In this document: positions 26,696 through 34,742 of the stretch, in pieces | Numbering within the stretch: position 1 is the first letter of the stretch | How the letters are laid out: each line of letters begins with the position of its first letter | From: Dongia_A sp039808885 | GTDB lineage: Bacteria > Pseudomonadota > Alphaproteobacteria > Dongiales > Dongiaceae | Length of the DNA: 64,000 nt | Reading direction: 5' to 3' | Assembly (NCBI GenBank): GCA_039808885.1 | Contig: JBDHTX010000004.1 | Span: 62,001 to 126,000, forward strand | Translations under genes and position numbers: made by a program | Notes under the pieces: generated by a model | What the model was told of the DNA's origin: nothing | Seen by the model: only the letters and a program-made list of their open reading frames with translations | Databases searched by the model: none

Positions 26696-27826
26696 ATGAA
26701 GATTACTGACATCGAGGTGATCGAACTCCGGGTGCCGGGCTGGACCGGCGCGACCTTCGACGGGTCATACGACAATTGCCTCGTCCTCGTCCATACGGAC
26801 GGGGGCATCACCGGCATCGCCGAGGTGGACAGCGTCCCCTCCGTGATCAGGGCCATCGTGAACGCGCCCCGCTCGCACACCCACGCCATGGGGCTGAAGG
26901 AAATCGTGGTCGGCCAGGACCCGCTCCAGGTCGAGGCGCTGTGGGACCGGATGTACGACTGGACCAGCTATTACGGCCGCCGCGGCGTGGTGATCCATGC
27001 CATCAGCGCCGTCGACATCGCGCTGTGGGACATCCGGGGCAAGGCGCTCGGCAAGCCGGTCGCCGAGCTGCTCGGCACGCGCAAGCGCAGCCGGCTGCTG
27101 GCCTATGGCACCGTCTATCCGTTGGGCGAGTCAGCGGACGAGGTGCGCAGCAACATCGACCGCGGGCTGAAGCTGGGCCTGCAGGCGATCAAGATCGTGG
27201 CCGACCCGCATTGGCGCGAGGATGTGCGGCGGGCCGAGATGCTGATCCGCACCGCGCGCGAGCATGTCGGCCCGAACATCCGCCTGATGGTCGACGCGGC
27301 GACGGCCTGGGAAAAGGCGGAGGACGGCCTGCCGCTGATGCCGATCTTCCGCGACAACAACTTCCTCTGGGTCGAGGCGCCCCTGCCGATCGACGACCTG
27401 GAGGGCCATGCGCGATTCCAGGGCTTCGGCGTGCCGATCGGCGGCGGCGATCTCGGCCTGACCACGCATTTCGAATACGAGCAGGCCTTCGACGTGGGCA
27501 AGATCGACATCGCCCAGCCCGACGTGACCATGGCCGGCGGCATCACCGAGCTGATGCGCATCGCCGCGGTGGCCAAGAAGCGCGGCAAGCGCGTGGTCAC
27601 CCACGGCTACAAATCGAACATCACCATTTCGGCCAACCTCGCCTTCCTGTCGCAGCACTGGGACGACGAGCCGGCGGAATACTCCACCAGCAAGTCCGAG
27701 ATCCGCTGGAAGCTCACGCGCGAGAAGTTCGAGATCGGCCCGGACGGCCGCATCCCGGTGCCGGAAGCGCCGGGGCTGGGGGTCAGCCTGGATACGGCGG
27801 TCGTGGAGAAGTTCCGGGTCGCCTAG
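26696..27826 (+). CDS. Enolase-superfamily protein, paralogue 3 (unusual metal site)
   Basis: A 376-residue enolase-superfamily protein. The barrel has Lys in LQAIKIVADP, Asp in LMVDAATAW, Glu in LWVEAPLP and His in VVTHGYKSN. The third metal-ligand position reads PIGGGDLG, with Asp where the other four paralogues have Gly-Glu or Ala-Glu, and the first motif is K-x-V. These changes may alter metal binding or reaction type. It is the only gene read to the right from the iclR divergent promoter, and its stop overlaps that of the opposite gene (CTAG). Confidence 0.88.
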   Translation: MKITDIEVIELRVPGWTGATFDGSYDNCLVLVHTDGGITGIAEVDSVPSVIRAIVNAPRSHTHAMGLKEIVVGQDPLQVEALWDRMYDWTSYYGRRGVVIHAISAVDIALWDIRGKALGKPVAELLGTRKRSRLLAYGTVYPLGESADEVRSNIDRGLKLGLQAIKIVADPHWREDVRRAEMLIRTAREHVGPNIRLMVDAATAWEKAEDGLPLMPIFRDNNFLWVEAPLPIDDLEGHARFQGFGVPIGGGDLGLTTHFEYEQAFDVGKIDIAQPDVTMAGGITELMRIAAVAKKRGKRVVTHGYKSNITISANLAFLSQHWDDEPAEYSTSKSEIRWKLTREKFEIGPDGRIPVPEAPGLGVSLDTAVVEKFRVA

Positions 27827-28989
27827 CGCCGGTCCCCTCTCAGCCGCTCCACCAGGTCCTCGTTCAGTTCGATGCCGAGGCCCGGACGGTCGGGCAGCGC
27901 CATGTAGCCGTCGACCACCGCCGGTTCGGGCGAGACCAGCTCGCGGCGCAGCACGCTGTCGAAGACCTTGGGCGAGACGTATTCGAAGACCGGCGCCGGG
28001 CCGCAGGCGGCCTGGAAATGGCGGCCGACGGCGGAGGTGATGCCGGTCTTCCAGCCATGCGGCACCACCTCGGCGCCCATCAGCTCGCAAAGATCGGCGA
28101 TGCGGCGGATTTCGGTGAGCCCGCCGCCGCGGCCGATATTGGGCTGCACCACGCCGACCTTGCCGCGGGTCAGCCATTCCTGGATCTCCCAGCGGGTCGC
28201 CGCCGCCTCGGCCCCGCCGATGCGGATCGAGCTGCGCGCGGCCAGCTGCGCGTGGCCGTCGAGGTCGTCGTGCTGCAGCGTCGCCTCGGCGAAGAGGATG
28301 TCGCAATCGGCGATCCGCTCCAGCACCCAGAGCGCGTCGTGCCAGTTGTGCCAGCGATAGCCGAAATCGACCGCCATCAGGATGTTGTCGCCCAGCATCT
28401 TGCGGCCGCGCTTGATCAGGCTCACCAGCTCGCGGTCGGTGACCAGGTCGTAGAACAGCACCTCCATCTTCACCGCGCGGAAACCGGTCTCCAGCGCGGC
28501 GTCGAACTGGCGGTTGATCTCGGTCATCAGCGTTTCGACCGGCCTTCCCTGGGCCATGCCGGGGAAGATCGTGCAATAGGGCTTGAGCCGGTCGCGCCGC
28601 GCGCCGCCCATCAGCTTGTAGGCCGGCACGCCGTGCTGCTTGCCCGCGAGGTCGTAGAGCGCGATGTCGATGGCGGAGATGGCGTGGATGCCGAGGCCGC
28701 GGCGGCCGGGCCAGAAGGTTCCGTCGTAGAGCTTCTGCCACAGCGCCACGGTCTCGAGCGGGTCGGCGCCGATCAGGATCTCTCCGGCATTGCGGCTCCA
28801 CAGATGCGCGGTCGGCATCTCGAGGAACGCCTTCACCACCTGCGGCGGGGCGTCGGTCTCGCCGATGCCGGTCCGGCCCGCCTCGTCGGTAAGCCGGACG
28901 ATGACGGTGTCGGTGGTCCCGTCGAGATCATCGGCGCCGGCGACCGGGCCGATGACGGGAATGACCTCGATGGCGGCGATCCTGCTCAA
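27823..28989 (-). CDS. Enolase-superfamily sugar-acid dehydratase candidate, paralogue 4
   Basis: A 388-residue enolase-superfamily enzyme. Motifs: K-x-E in FRAVKMEVLFYD, Asp in MAVDFGYRW, Glu in LFAEATL, Glu in IGGAEAAAT, Asn instead of Asp in QPNIGRGGG, and His in VPHGWKTG. It follows the SDR gene by 15 bases and shares its promoter at 29825-29858. The Asn in the Q-P-N-I block, Asp in paralogues 2, 3 and 5, again suggests that each paralogue handles its own acid sugar. Confidence 0.88.
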   Translation of the reverse strand: MSRIAAIEVIPVIGPVAGADDLDGTTDTVIVRLTDEAGRTGIGETDAPPQVVKAFLEMPTAHLWSRNAGEILIGADPLETVALWQKLYDGTFWPGRRGLGIHAISAIDIALYDLAGKQHGVPAYKLMGGARRDRLKPYCTIFPGMAQGRPVETLMTEINRQFDAALETGFRAVKMEVLFYDLVTDRELVSLIKRGRKMLGDNILMAVDFGYRWHNWHDALWVLERIADCDILFAEATLQHDDLDGHAQLAARSSIRIGGAEAAATRWEIQEWLTRGKVGVVQPNIGRGGGLTEIRRIADLCELMGAEVVPHGWKTGITSAVGRHFQAACGPAPVFEYVSPKVFDSVLRRELVSPEPAVVDGYMALPDRPGLGIELNEDLVERLRGDRR

Positions 28990-29004
28990 GGCAACCTCCA
29001 GACG

Positions 29005-29766
29005 CTAGTAGGTGGCGCGGCCGCCGGAGAGATCGAAGGTGAAGCCGGTGGTGAAGCTGCAGGCCGGCGACACGGTCCAGGCGATCATCTGCGCCGCCTC
29101 CCCCAGCTCGCCGCAGCGGCGCATGGGGATCTTCGCGGTCATGTAGTCGACCGTCGCCTGGGGCAGCGCGTCGACCAGCGGCGTGCGGATCACCGCCGGC
29201 GCCAGCGCGTTGATGGTGATGCCCTGCTCGACATAGTCCTTGGCCATGCTCTTCACCATGCCGATGAGGCCGGCCTTGGTCGCCGAATAGGCGGTCATGC
29301 CGGCATTGCCCTCCTTGCCGGCGATGGAGGCGACGTGGAGCAGCCGGCCGTAGCGGCGCTCCTGCATGTGCGGCAGGATCGCCTGCGACAGCAGGAGCGC
29401 GCCGCGCAGATTGACGCGGTAGACGAGGTCGAAATCGGCCATGTCCACCTGATGCGCGGGAATGTTGGTCTTGCCGGTGATGCCGGCGCAATTCACCAGC
29501 GCGTCGACCTTGCCGAAACTTTTCACCGCCGCGTCGACGGCGGGACGGATGGTCGCCGCCTCGGTCACGTCGAGCTGCGCGGCGATCGCCTTGCCGCCCT
29601 TGGCCTTGAGCTCCGCCGCGACCTTCTCCGCGCTCGCGCCATCGCTGTCGAAACAGGCGACGGAGACTCCCTGCGCCACGAGTTCAAGCGCCGCGGCGCG
29701 GCCGATGCCGCGGCCGGCGCCGACGACGATGACCGAATAGTCCGGTTTGTCGAAATAGTTCACCAT
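29005..29766 (-). CDS. SDR family oxidoreductase
   Basis: A 253-residue classical short-chain dehydrogenase. It has GAGRGIGRAAALEL for NAD(P), NCAG, catalytic Ser in HVASIAG, Tyr-x3-Lys in YSATK and the end motif TTGFTFDLSGGRATY. The ATG at 29766 has AGAGG upstream and gives the normal family start; an ATG at 29802 would add a polar leader. It is coupled to paralogue 4 of the enolase group, so it probably makes that enzyme's acid or oxidises its product. Confidence 0.9.
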   Translation of the reverse strand: MVNYFDKPDYSVIVVGAGRGIGRAAALELVAQGVSVACFDSDGASAEKVAAELKAKGGKAIAAQLDVTEAATIRPAVDAAVKSFGKVDALVNCAGITGKTNIPAHQVDMADFDLVYRVNLRGALLLSQAILPHMQERRYGRLLHVASIAGKEGNAGMTAYSATKAGLIGMVKSMAKDYVEQGITINALAPAVIRTPLVDALPQATVDYMTAKIPMRRCGELGEAAQMIAWTVSPACSFTTGFTFDLSGGRATY

Positions 29767-29824
29767 GACCTCTTCTTCTTGGGGCGGTCCGCTTGACCGC
29801 ATTTTTTAGCCTATGTTAGCCTAT

Positions 29825-29858
29825 TCCTGCATCCTGAATATGTGTCCAGTATTTCGGA
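29825..29858. promoter_or_regulatory. Tandem operator pair D (candidate IclR site)
   Basis: TCCTGCATCCTGAA (29825-29838) and TCCAGTATTTCGGA (29845-29858) again lie 20 bases apart, between the divergent SDR (29766) and lactonase (29890) genes. The second dyad and its 3' flank match the complement of operator C at 16 of 17 positions. Confidence 0.7.
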
Positions 29859-29889
29859 ATTCCCCTTCCGTCAACGGATCTTCTCACCC

Positions 29890-30774
29890 ATGGCGCGGAC
29901 CCCCGACTGGCGAATCGTCACAGACAGCCGCGACAAGCTCGGCGAGGGCCCGATCTGGAACAGCGCCACAAGCGAACTCTTCTGGGTCGATTGCTACGGT
30001 CCGACCATCCGGCGCCTGGCGGCCGACGGCAAGCGGACCGATTGGACCCCGGCGGGATTCAAGAATGTCGGCTCGGTGGTGCCCTGCGAGGACGGGCGCC
30101 TGATCGCCGCGATGGAGAACGGGCTCTATCTGTTCGATCCGCGCGACGGGTCCATGGCACCCTTCGCCGATCCCAACGAGGAGCGGCCCAACCTCATCTA
30201 CAACGACGCGAAGGTCGACCGCCATGGCAACTACTGGATCGGCAACTACGACGCGACGGAATCGGCGCCGCGCGGCATCTTGTATGTCCTGAACCGCAAG
30301 GGCGAATGGCGCGTCGGCGACAGCGGCTTCGTGGTGTGCAACGGGCCGACCTTCTCGCCCGACGGGACCGTGCTCTATTTCAGCGATTCGCTCGGCCGGC
30401 AGAGCCTGGCCTACGACCTCGACCCCATCACCGGCGCGCTCAGCGGCCGGCGGGTGTTCCAGAAATTCAGCGAGGCCGATGGATTGCCGGATGGCTGCTG
30501 TGTCGATCGGCAGGGCTGCGTCTGGCTCGCGCTCTATGACGGAGGGAAAGTGCTGCGCCTGTCGCCGGAGGGCGAGCGGCTGGAAAGCTGGACCCTGCCG
30601 GCGCGCTTCATCACCTCATGCTGCCTGGGCGGCAAGGACCTGCGCACCCTGTTCGTGACCTGTGGCCAGGCACCGGACGGCAGCGACCCGCAGGGCGGCG
30701 CCCTTTTCGCCGCCGAGGTCGACGTCCCGGGCCTGCCCGAGCCGCTCTTCCGGCCGATCAAGTCCACGCGCTGA
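29890..30774 (+). CDS. SMP-30/gluconolactonase family lactonase
   Basis: A 294-residue six-bladed propeller enzyme that opens sugar lactones to acids with a divalent metal. Ligand positions are the Glu in LGEGPIWNSAT, Asn in YNDAKVDRHGNYWIGN, Asn in VCNGPTFSPDG and Asp in LYFSDSLG. The ATG at 29890 fits the family start; an ATG at 29842 lies inside the operator. It leads a rightward operon with two SDRs and enolase paralogue 5, the classic order of a non-phosphorylating sugar-acid route: dehydrogenase, lactonase, dehydratase, dehydrogenase. Confidence 0.92.
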   Translation: MARTPDWRIVTDSRDKLGEGPIWNSATSELFWVDCYGPTIRRLAADGKRTDWTPAGFKNVGSVVPCEDGRLIAAMENGLYLFDPRDGSMAPFADPNEERPNLIYNDAKVDRHGNYWIGNYDATESAPRGILYVLNRKGEWRVGDSGFVVCNGPTFSPDGTVLYFSDSLGRQSLAYDLDPITGALSGRRVFQKFSEADGLPDGCCVDRQGCVWLALYDGGKVLRLSPEGERLESWTLPARFITSCCLGGKDLRTLFVTCGQAPDGSDPQGGALFAAEVDVPGLPEPLFRPIKSTR

Positions 30775-30810
30775 CATCGCCGCGCGGGCAAAGCACAAGC
30801 GGGGGACGAA

Positions 30811-31575
30811 TTGGGCGGCAGGCTCGCAGGCAAGAAGGCCCTGATCTATGGCGGCGGAACCGGCATCGGCTTGGCCTGCGCCGAGGCGATGGCGCGCGAG
30901 GGCGCCGCGGTGTTCCTCTCGGGGCGGCGCGAAGCGGTCCTGCGCGAGGCGGCTGCGGGGCTGAAGGCGCTGGGCAAGGCCGGCTATGCCGCCGGAGACG
31001 CGACCGTCCCCGCGGACGTGCAGCGCGTGACCGCGGCGGCGGCGGATTTCCTCGGCGGCATCGATACCATCGTGGTCAGCGCCGGCGCCGGCGGCCGCAC
31101 GCCGATCTTCGATACGCCGGTCGAGGAATACCGGCGCATCATCGACCATTCGCTGCTGCCGCCGTTCCTCGCCATGCGTTTCGCCGCCGAGCACCTGCTG
31201 GCCGCGGGCAAGGCCTCGGTCATCGTGATCTCCTCGATGTTCGGGCTGGTGGGACAATACGAGCGGGCCGGCTACAGCGCGGGCAAGGCCGGCGTGATCG
31301 GCCTGGTCAAGGCGACTGCGCTCGATTTCGCCGCCAAGGGCGTGCGCGTCAACGCCATGTGCCCGGGCTTCGTCGAGACGCCACTGGCGCTCGAGGTGGT
31401 GAAGCTGGAGCCGAACCCGGAAGCGGTGCTCGAAGCCAAGCGGCGCATGCATCCCATTCCGCGCGCCGGCAAGCTCGAGGAGATGGGCGAGTTGGCGGTC
31501 TATCTGGCGAGCGACCTCTCGGCTTTCATGACCGGGCAGGCGATCGCCATCGACGGCGGATATACGACGCGGTGA
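30811..31575 (+). CDS. SDR family oxidoreductase
   Basis: A 254-residue short-chain dehydrogenase with cofactor loop YGGGTGIGLACAEA, SAGAGG, catalytic Ser in VISSMFGL, Tyr-x3-Lys in YSAGK and a typical IAIDGGYTTR end. It starts with TTG at 30811 after GGGGGA, 36 bases behind the lactonase gene. The role is probably sugar or sugar-acid oxidation in the same route. Confidence 0.9.
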   Translation: MGGRLAGKKALIYGGGTGIGLACAEAMAREGAAVFLSGRREAVLREAAAGLKALGKAGYAAGDATVPADVQRVTAAAADFLGGIDTIVVSAGAGGRTPIFDTPVEEYRRIIDHSLLPPFLAMRFAAEHLLAAGKASVIVISSMFGLVGQYERAGYSAGKAGVIGLVKATALDFAAKGVRVNAMCPGFVETPLALEVVKLEPNPEAVLEAKRRMHPIPRAGKLEEMGELAVYLASDLSAFMTGQAIAIDGGYTTR

Positions 31576-31597
31576 CGCGGGACCTGGGAGGCTCGGG

Positions 31598-32377
31598 ATG
31601 AATGGCATACTGGCGGGCAAGCGCGCCTACGTGACCGGCGGGTCGAGCGGCATCGGCGCCGCCATCGTCAAGGCCTTCGCCGATGCGGGCGCGCGGGTCG
31701 CCATCGGCGCTTCCACCCAGGCCGCGCGGGCGGAGGCGATGGCGAGGTCCCTGCCCGCCGCCGCCGGGCCGCACATCGTCGTCGCGGCGGATTTCTACGA
31801 CAAGGCGCAGACGGAGCGCGCCGCGGATGCGGTCATCGCCGGCCTCGGCGGCCTCGACATCTTCGTCCACAGCGCCGGCATCGACGTGACCCAGACGGCG
31901 CCGACGCACGAGACCTCGGACGAGCTGTGGGACAGGATGATGGGGCTGCATCTCAACGCCGCCTTCCGGCTGTCCAAGCGGCTGATCCCGACGATGCTCA
32001 AGGGCAAGAGCCCGTCGATCGTCTTCATCGGCTCGGTCTGCGGCCTGGTCGCCTGGGAAGGCGACGTCGCCTACAATGTGGCGAAGGCCGGCTTGCAGCA
32101 TCTGGCGCGCTGCATCGCCTCCGACTACGCCAAGACCGGGCTGCGCGCCAACGTGATCGCGCCGGGCGTCATCGACACGCCGCTGACCCGCAACTATGCC
32201 GGCGGCATGCCGGGCGGCGAGGCCGAGGGCCTCAAGGTCCTGGCCGCCATGCATCCGATGGGCCGCTATGCCAAGCCGGAGGAGATCGCCGGCGCCGCCC
32301 TGTTCCTCGCTTCCGACCAGGCTTCTTTCATCACCGGCGTGGTGCTGCCGGTCGATGGCGGCCTGACCATGGTCTGA
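31598..32377 (+). CDS. SDR family oxidoreductase
   Basis: A 259-residue short-chain dehydrogenase: TGGSSGIGAAIVKAF, HSAGID, catalytic Ser in FIGSVCGL, Tyr-x3-Lys in YNVAK and VLPVDGGLTMV at the end. It is the third gene of the lactonase operon, 22 bases after the previous SDR, and differs enough from it that two separate oxidation steps are likely. Confidence 0.9.
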   Translation: MNGILAGKRAYVTGGSSGIGAAIVKAFADAGARVAIGASTQAARAEAMARSLPAAAGPHIVVAADFYDKAQTERAADAVIAGLGGLDIFVHSAGIDVTQTAPTHETSDELWDRMMGLHLNAAFRLSKRLIPTMLKGKSPSIVFIGSVCGLVAWEGDVAYNVAKAGLQHLARCIASDYAKTGLRANVIAPGVIDTPLTRNYAGGMPGGEAEGLKVLAAMHPMGRYAKPEEIAGAALFLASDQASFITGVVLPVDGGLTMV

Positions 32378-32409
32378 CCCTCCCCTTTCCTACCGCTGAC
32401 GGAGACATC

Positions 32410-33630
32410 ATGCCTTTCGAGACCGTTTCGCCGCGCCTGACCGGGACACCGCCGCGCCTGAAGATCACCGACGTCGAATGCCACGTCCTGCTGGCGCCGG
32501 ACTACGATGCCAGCTTCACCTCCTCGGCGCAGGACAGCTTCGTCGTCGTCATCCGCACCGATGGCGGCGTCACCGGCATCGGCGAATGCGACGCCAATCC
32601 GTGGATGGCCAAGGCCTGCGTCGAGGCGCCAGGTACCCACACGATGGGCCTGTGCATGAAGGAGATGCTGATCGGCGCCGATCCGTTCCAGATCGGCGAG
32701 TTGTGGAAGAAGATGTATCTGGGCACCGCGATGAACGGCCGCCGCGGCATGATCATCCACGCGATGAGCGCCATCGACATGGCGCTGTGGGACCTGTGCG
32801 GCAAGGCGGTGGGCAAGCCGGTGCACGAGCTGCTTGGCGGCGCGACGCGGCAATCGATCACGCCCTATGCCTCGTTGCAGCCGGCCGGCCACCGCTATGA
32901 GGAATACCGCGACGCGCTTTGCGCCTCGGCCGAGAAGGCCAAGAGCCTCGGCTTCCGGGCGATGAAGACCGAGATCACCATGAACGGTCCTTACGCGCAT
33001 GGCGGCATGCGCGAGAGCTATGAGCGCCACACCGAAGTGCTGGCCGCGGTGCGCAAGGCGGTGGGACCGGACGTCACGCTGATGGTGGACGTGCAGTACC
33101 TGTGGCAGGACGCCGCGACCTGCCTGCAGACGGTGCGCGACTGGGGCGAATTCAACATCTACTTCCTGGAGACGCCGCTCTGGTCCGACAACGTGCGTGA
33201 GATGGCGAAGCTGGTCGAGCGCGCGCCCATGCCGATCGCCTTCGGCGAATGGCTGGCGACCCGCTTCGAGTTCGAGGAATTGCTGGACATCGGCAAGGTG
33301 CAGGTGGCGCAGCCGGATGTCGGCCGCGTCGGCGGCCTGGGCGAGGCCAAGATCGTGTGCGACATGGCCAAGGCGCGCGGCCGCACCATCGTGCCGCATT
33401 GCTGGAAGACCGGCATCTCGATCTCCGGCACCGCGCACCTGGCTTTCGTCACCAACCATTGCGCTTTCATCGAGTACCTGCCGCCGCAGCTCTGCCACGA
33501 ACGGCTGCGCCGCGAGCTGGCGCAGGAAGAGCTGGTCTTCCGCCCGGACGGCACCATCCCGCTGCCGGCCAAGCCGGGGCTCGGCGTCGAGATCGATTGG
33601 GACGTGGTCAAGCGCTACAAGGTGGCGTAG
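32410..33630 (+). CDS. Enolase-superfamily sugar-acid dehydratase candidate, paralogue 5
   Basis: A 406-residue enzyme of the enolase superfamily with an N-terminal extension of about 18 residues. Motifs: K-x-E in FRAMKTEITMNG, Asp in LMVDVQYLW, Glu in YFLETPL, Glu in AFGEWLAT, Asp in QPDVGRVGG and His in VPHCWKTG. It is nearest to paralogue 2 (17812-18987); the two may act on related substrates supplied by the two importers. GGAG lies before the ATG. It is the last gene before the MITE-like element. Confidence 0.9.
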   Translation: MPFETVSPRLTGTPPRLKITDVECHVLLAPDYDASFTSSAQDSFVVVIRTDGGVTGIGECDANPWMAKACVEAPGTHTMGLCMKEMLIGADPFQIGELWKKMYLGTAMNGRRGMIIHAMSAIDMALWDLCGKAVGKPVHELLGGATRQSITPYASLQPAGHRYEEYRDALCASAEKAKSLGFRAMKTEITMNGPYAHGGMRESYERHTEVLAAVRKAVGPDVTLMVDVQYLWQDAATCLQTVRDWGEFNIYFLETPLWSDNVREMAKLVERAPMPIAFGEWLATRFEFEELLDIGKVQVAQPDVGRVGGLGEAKIVCDMAKARGRTIVPHCWKTGISISGTAHLAFVTNHCAFIEYLPPQLCHERLRRELAQEELVFRPDGTIPLPAKPGLGVEIDWDVVKRYKVA

Positions 33631-33631
33631 C

Positions 33632-33755
33632 GGCCTAGGGTCTGGACTCAATAGACGCCAACTCGTTGATCTGACTCACTGTCGACTCATCGCTACAGGA
33701 ATCAGATTGATTCATTTTCAATATGTTAGTTGCAATTGAGTACAGACCCTAGGCC
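33632..33755. mobile_element. MITE-like element, 124 bp with 21-bp terminal inverted repeats
   Basis: The left end (33632-33652) and the reverse complement of the right end (33735-33755) agree at 20 of 21 bases, starting GGCCTAGGGTCTG. The AT-rich inside (33653-33734) has no gene and looks unlike the GC-rich surroundings. Both ends contain CTAG (33635-33638 and 33749-33752) next to GGTCTG/CAGACC, which would fit a 4-bp CTAG target duplication as made by some IS5-group transposases. The right CTAG supplies the stop codon of the opposite gene. No transposase is present, so movement would be in trans. Confidence 0.75.
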
Positions 33756-34531
33756 ACGATGTTCATGCCGCTGTCGACGTAGACCGTGCTGCCGGTCAGG
33801 CGCCGGGCGAAGGGCGTCGCCAGGTAGGCGCAGGTGAAGCCGACATCCATGATGTCGACCGGCTCGCCGATCGGCGAGCGCTCGATCGCGTCGTTCAGCA
33901 GCAGGTCGAAATCCTTGAGGCCGGAGGCGGCCCGGGTCTTCAGCGGCCCGGGCGAAACCGCGTGCACGCGGATACCGCGATGGCCCAGCTCATAGGCCAG
34001 GTAGCGGCAGGTCGCCTCCAGCGCCGCCTTGACCGGTCCCATGACGTTGTAGTTGGGAACCACGCGGTTGGCGCCATGATAGCTCATCGCGAACATGGTG
34101 CCGCCGTCGGACATCAGCGGCGCCGCCAGCTTTGCCATGCGAATGAAGGAGTGGCACGAGACATCCATCGCCTTGGCGAAACCGTCGGCCGAGCAATCGA
34201 TCAGGCCGCCCTTGATATCCTCCTTTGGCGCCGAGGCGATCGAATGCACCAGGATATCGAGCTTGCCCCATTCCCGTTCCACCGCGGCGAAGACCTCCTC
34301 GGTCTGGCCCGGAACCTCGACGTTCAGGGGCAGGAACAGCGGCGCCTCCAGCGCGCGCGCCAGGGGCTCGACGAAGGGGCGCGCCTTGTCGTTGAGATAG
34401 GTCACGGCGACTTCCGCCCCCATCTCGTGGAAAGCCCTGGCACAGCCATAGGCAATGGAGTGCTCATTGGCGATACCGACGACGAGCGCCTTGCGCCCCG
34501 CGAGGACCGGATGATGACCGTCAAGCGTCAC
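33749..34531 (-). CDS. Enoyl-ACP reductase-like SDR (FabI type)
   Basis: A 260-residue protein with the divergent SDR pattern of FabI: VVGIANEHSIAYGCARAFHEMGAEVAVTY at the NAD site, HSIASAPKED, and the catalytic pair Tyr-x6-Lys in MSYHGANRVVPNYNVMGPVKAALE. FabI reduces trans-2-enoyl-ACP in fatty-acid synthesis. The GTG at 34531 has GGAG 7 bases upstream and gives the usual length; an ATG at 34564 is less likely. It lies 211 bases behind the rhizopine-type permease gene and may be an auxiliary copy or a repurposed reductase. Its stop codon lies in the right end of the MITE. Confidence 0.82.
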   Translation of the reverse strand: MTLDGHHPVLAGRKALVVGIANEHSIAYGCARAFHEMGAEVAVTYLNDKARPFVEPLARALEAPLFLPLNVEVPGQTEEVFAAVEREWGKLDILVHSIASAPKEDIKGGLIDCSADGFAKAMDVSCHSFIRMAKLAAPLMSDGGTMFAMSYHGANRVVPNYNVMGPVKAALEATCRYLAYELGHRGIRVHAVSPGPLKTRAASGLKDFDLLLNDAIERSPIGEPVDIMDVGFTCAYLATPFARRLTGSTVYVDSGMNIVA

Positions 34532-34691
34532 GACAGAACTCCGCAAGAATGGATACATGTGCAACGGCCATGCATGGCGCCCGACAGGGCGCAGGCATGC
34601 CGCGACAGCTCACGACTTTCGCGTGGCGACGTTCTGCCAAAGAAATGAACAATCGATGACCGGCCCGCCGAAGCCGGAATAGACGCCTATG

Positions 34692-34730
34692 AAAAGCCGC
34701 AGGGCGGCAATCCGCCGCGCGCGGAACCAT
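34692..34730 (-). terminator. Possible terminator after the ribose-type ABC operon
   Basis: On the minus strand a GC-rich segment with GGCGG/CCGCC pairing (34718-34705) is followed by CTGCGGCTTTTC. The stem is short. The rest of the 34532-34742 gap shows nothing else recognisable. Confidence 0.3.
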
Positions 34731-34742
34731 ACGAAAGTATGA

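Noticed and set aside
30700..33630. IclR-type dyads inside the lactonase operon or before the last genes
   Set aside because: No copy with the invariant positions and 20-bp partner was seen between 29860 and 33630, in line with one promoter for four genes.
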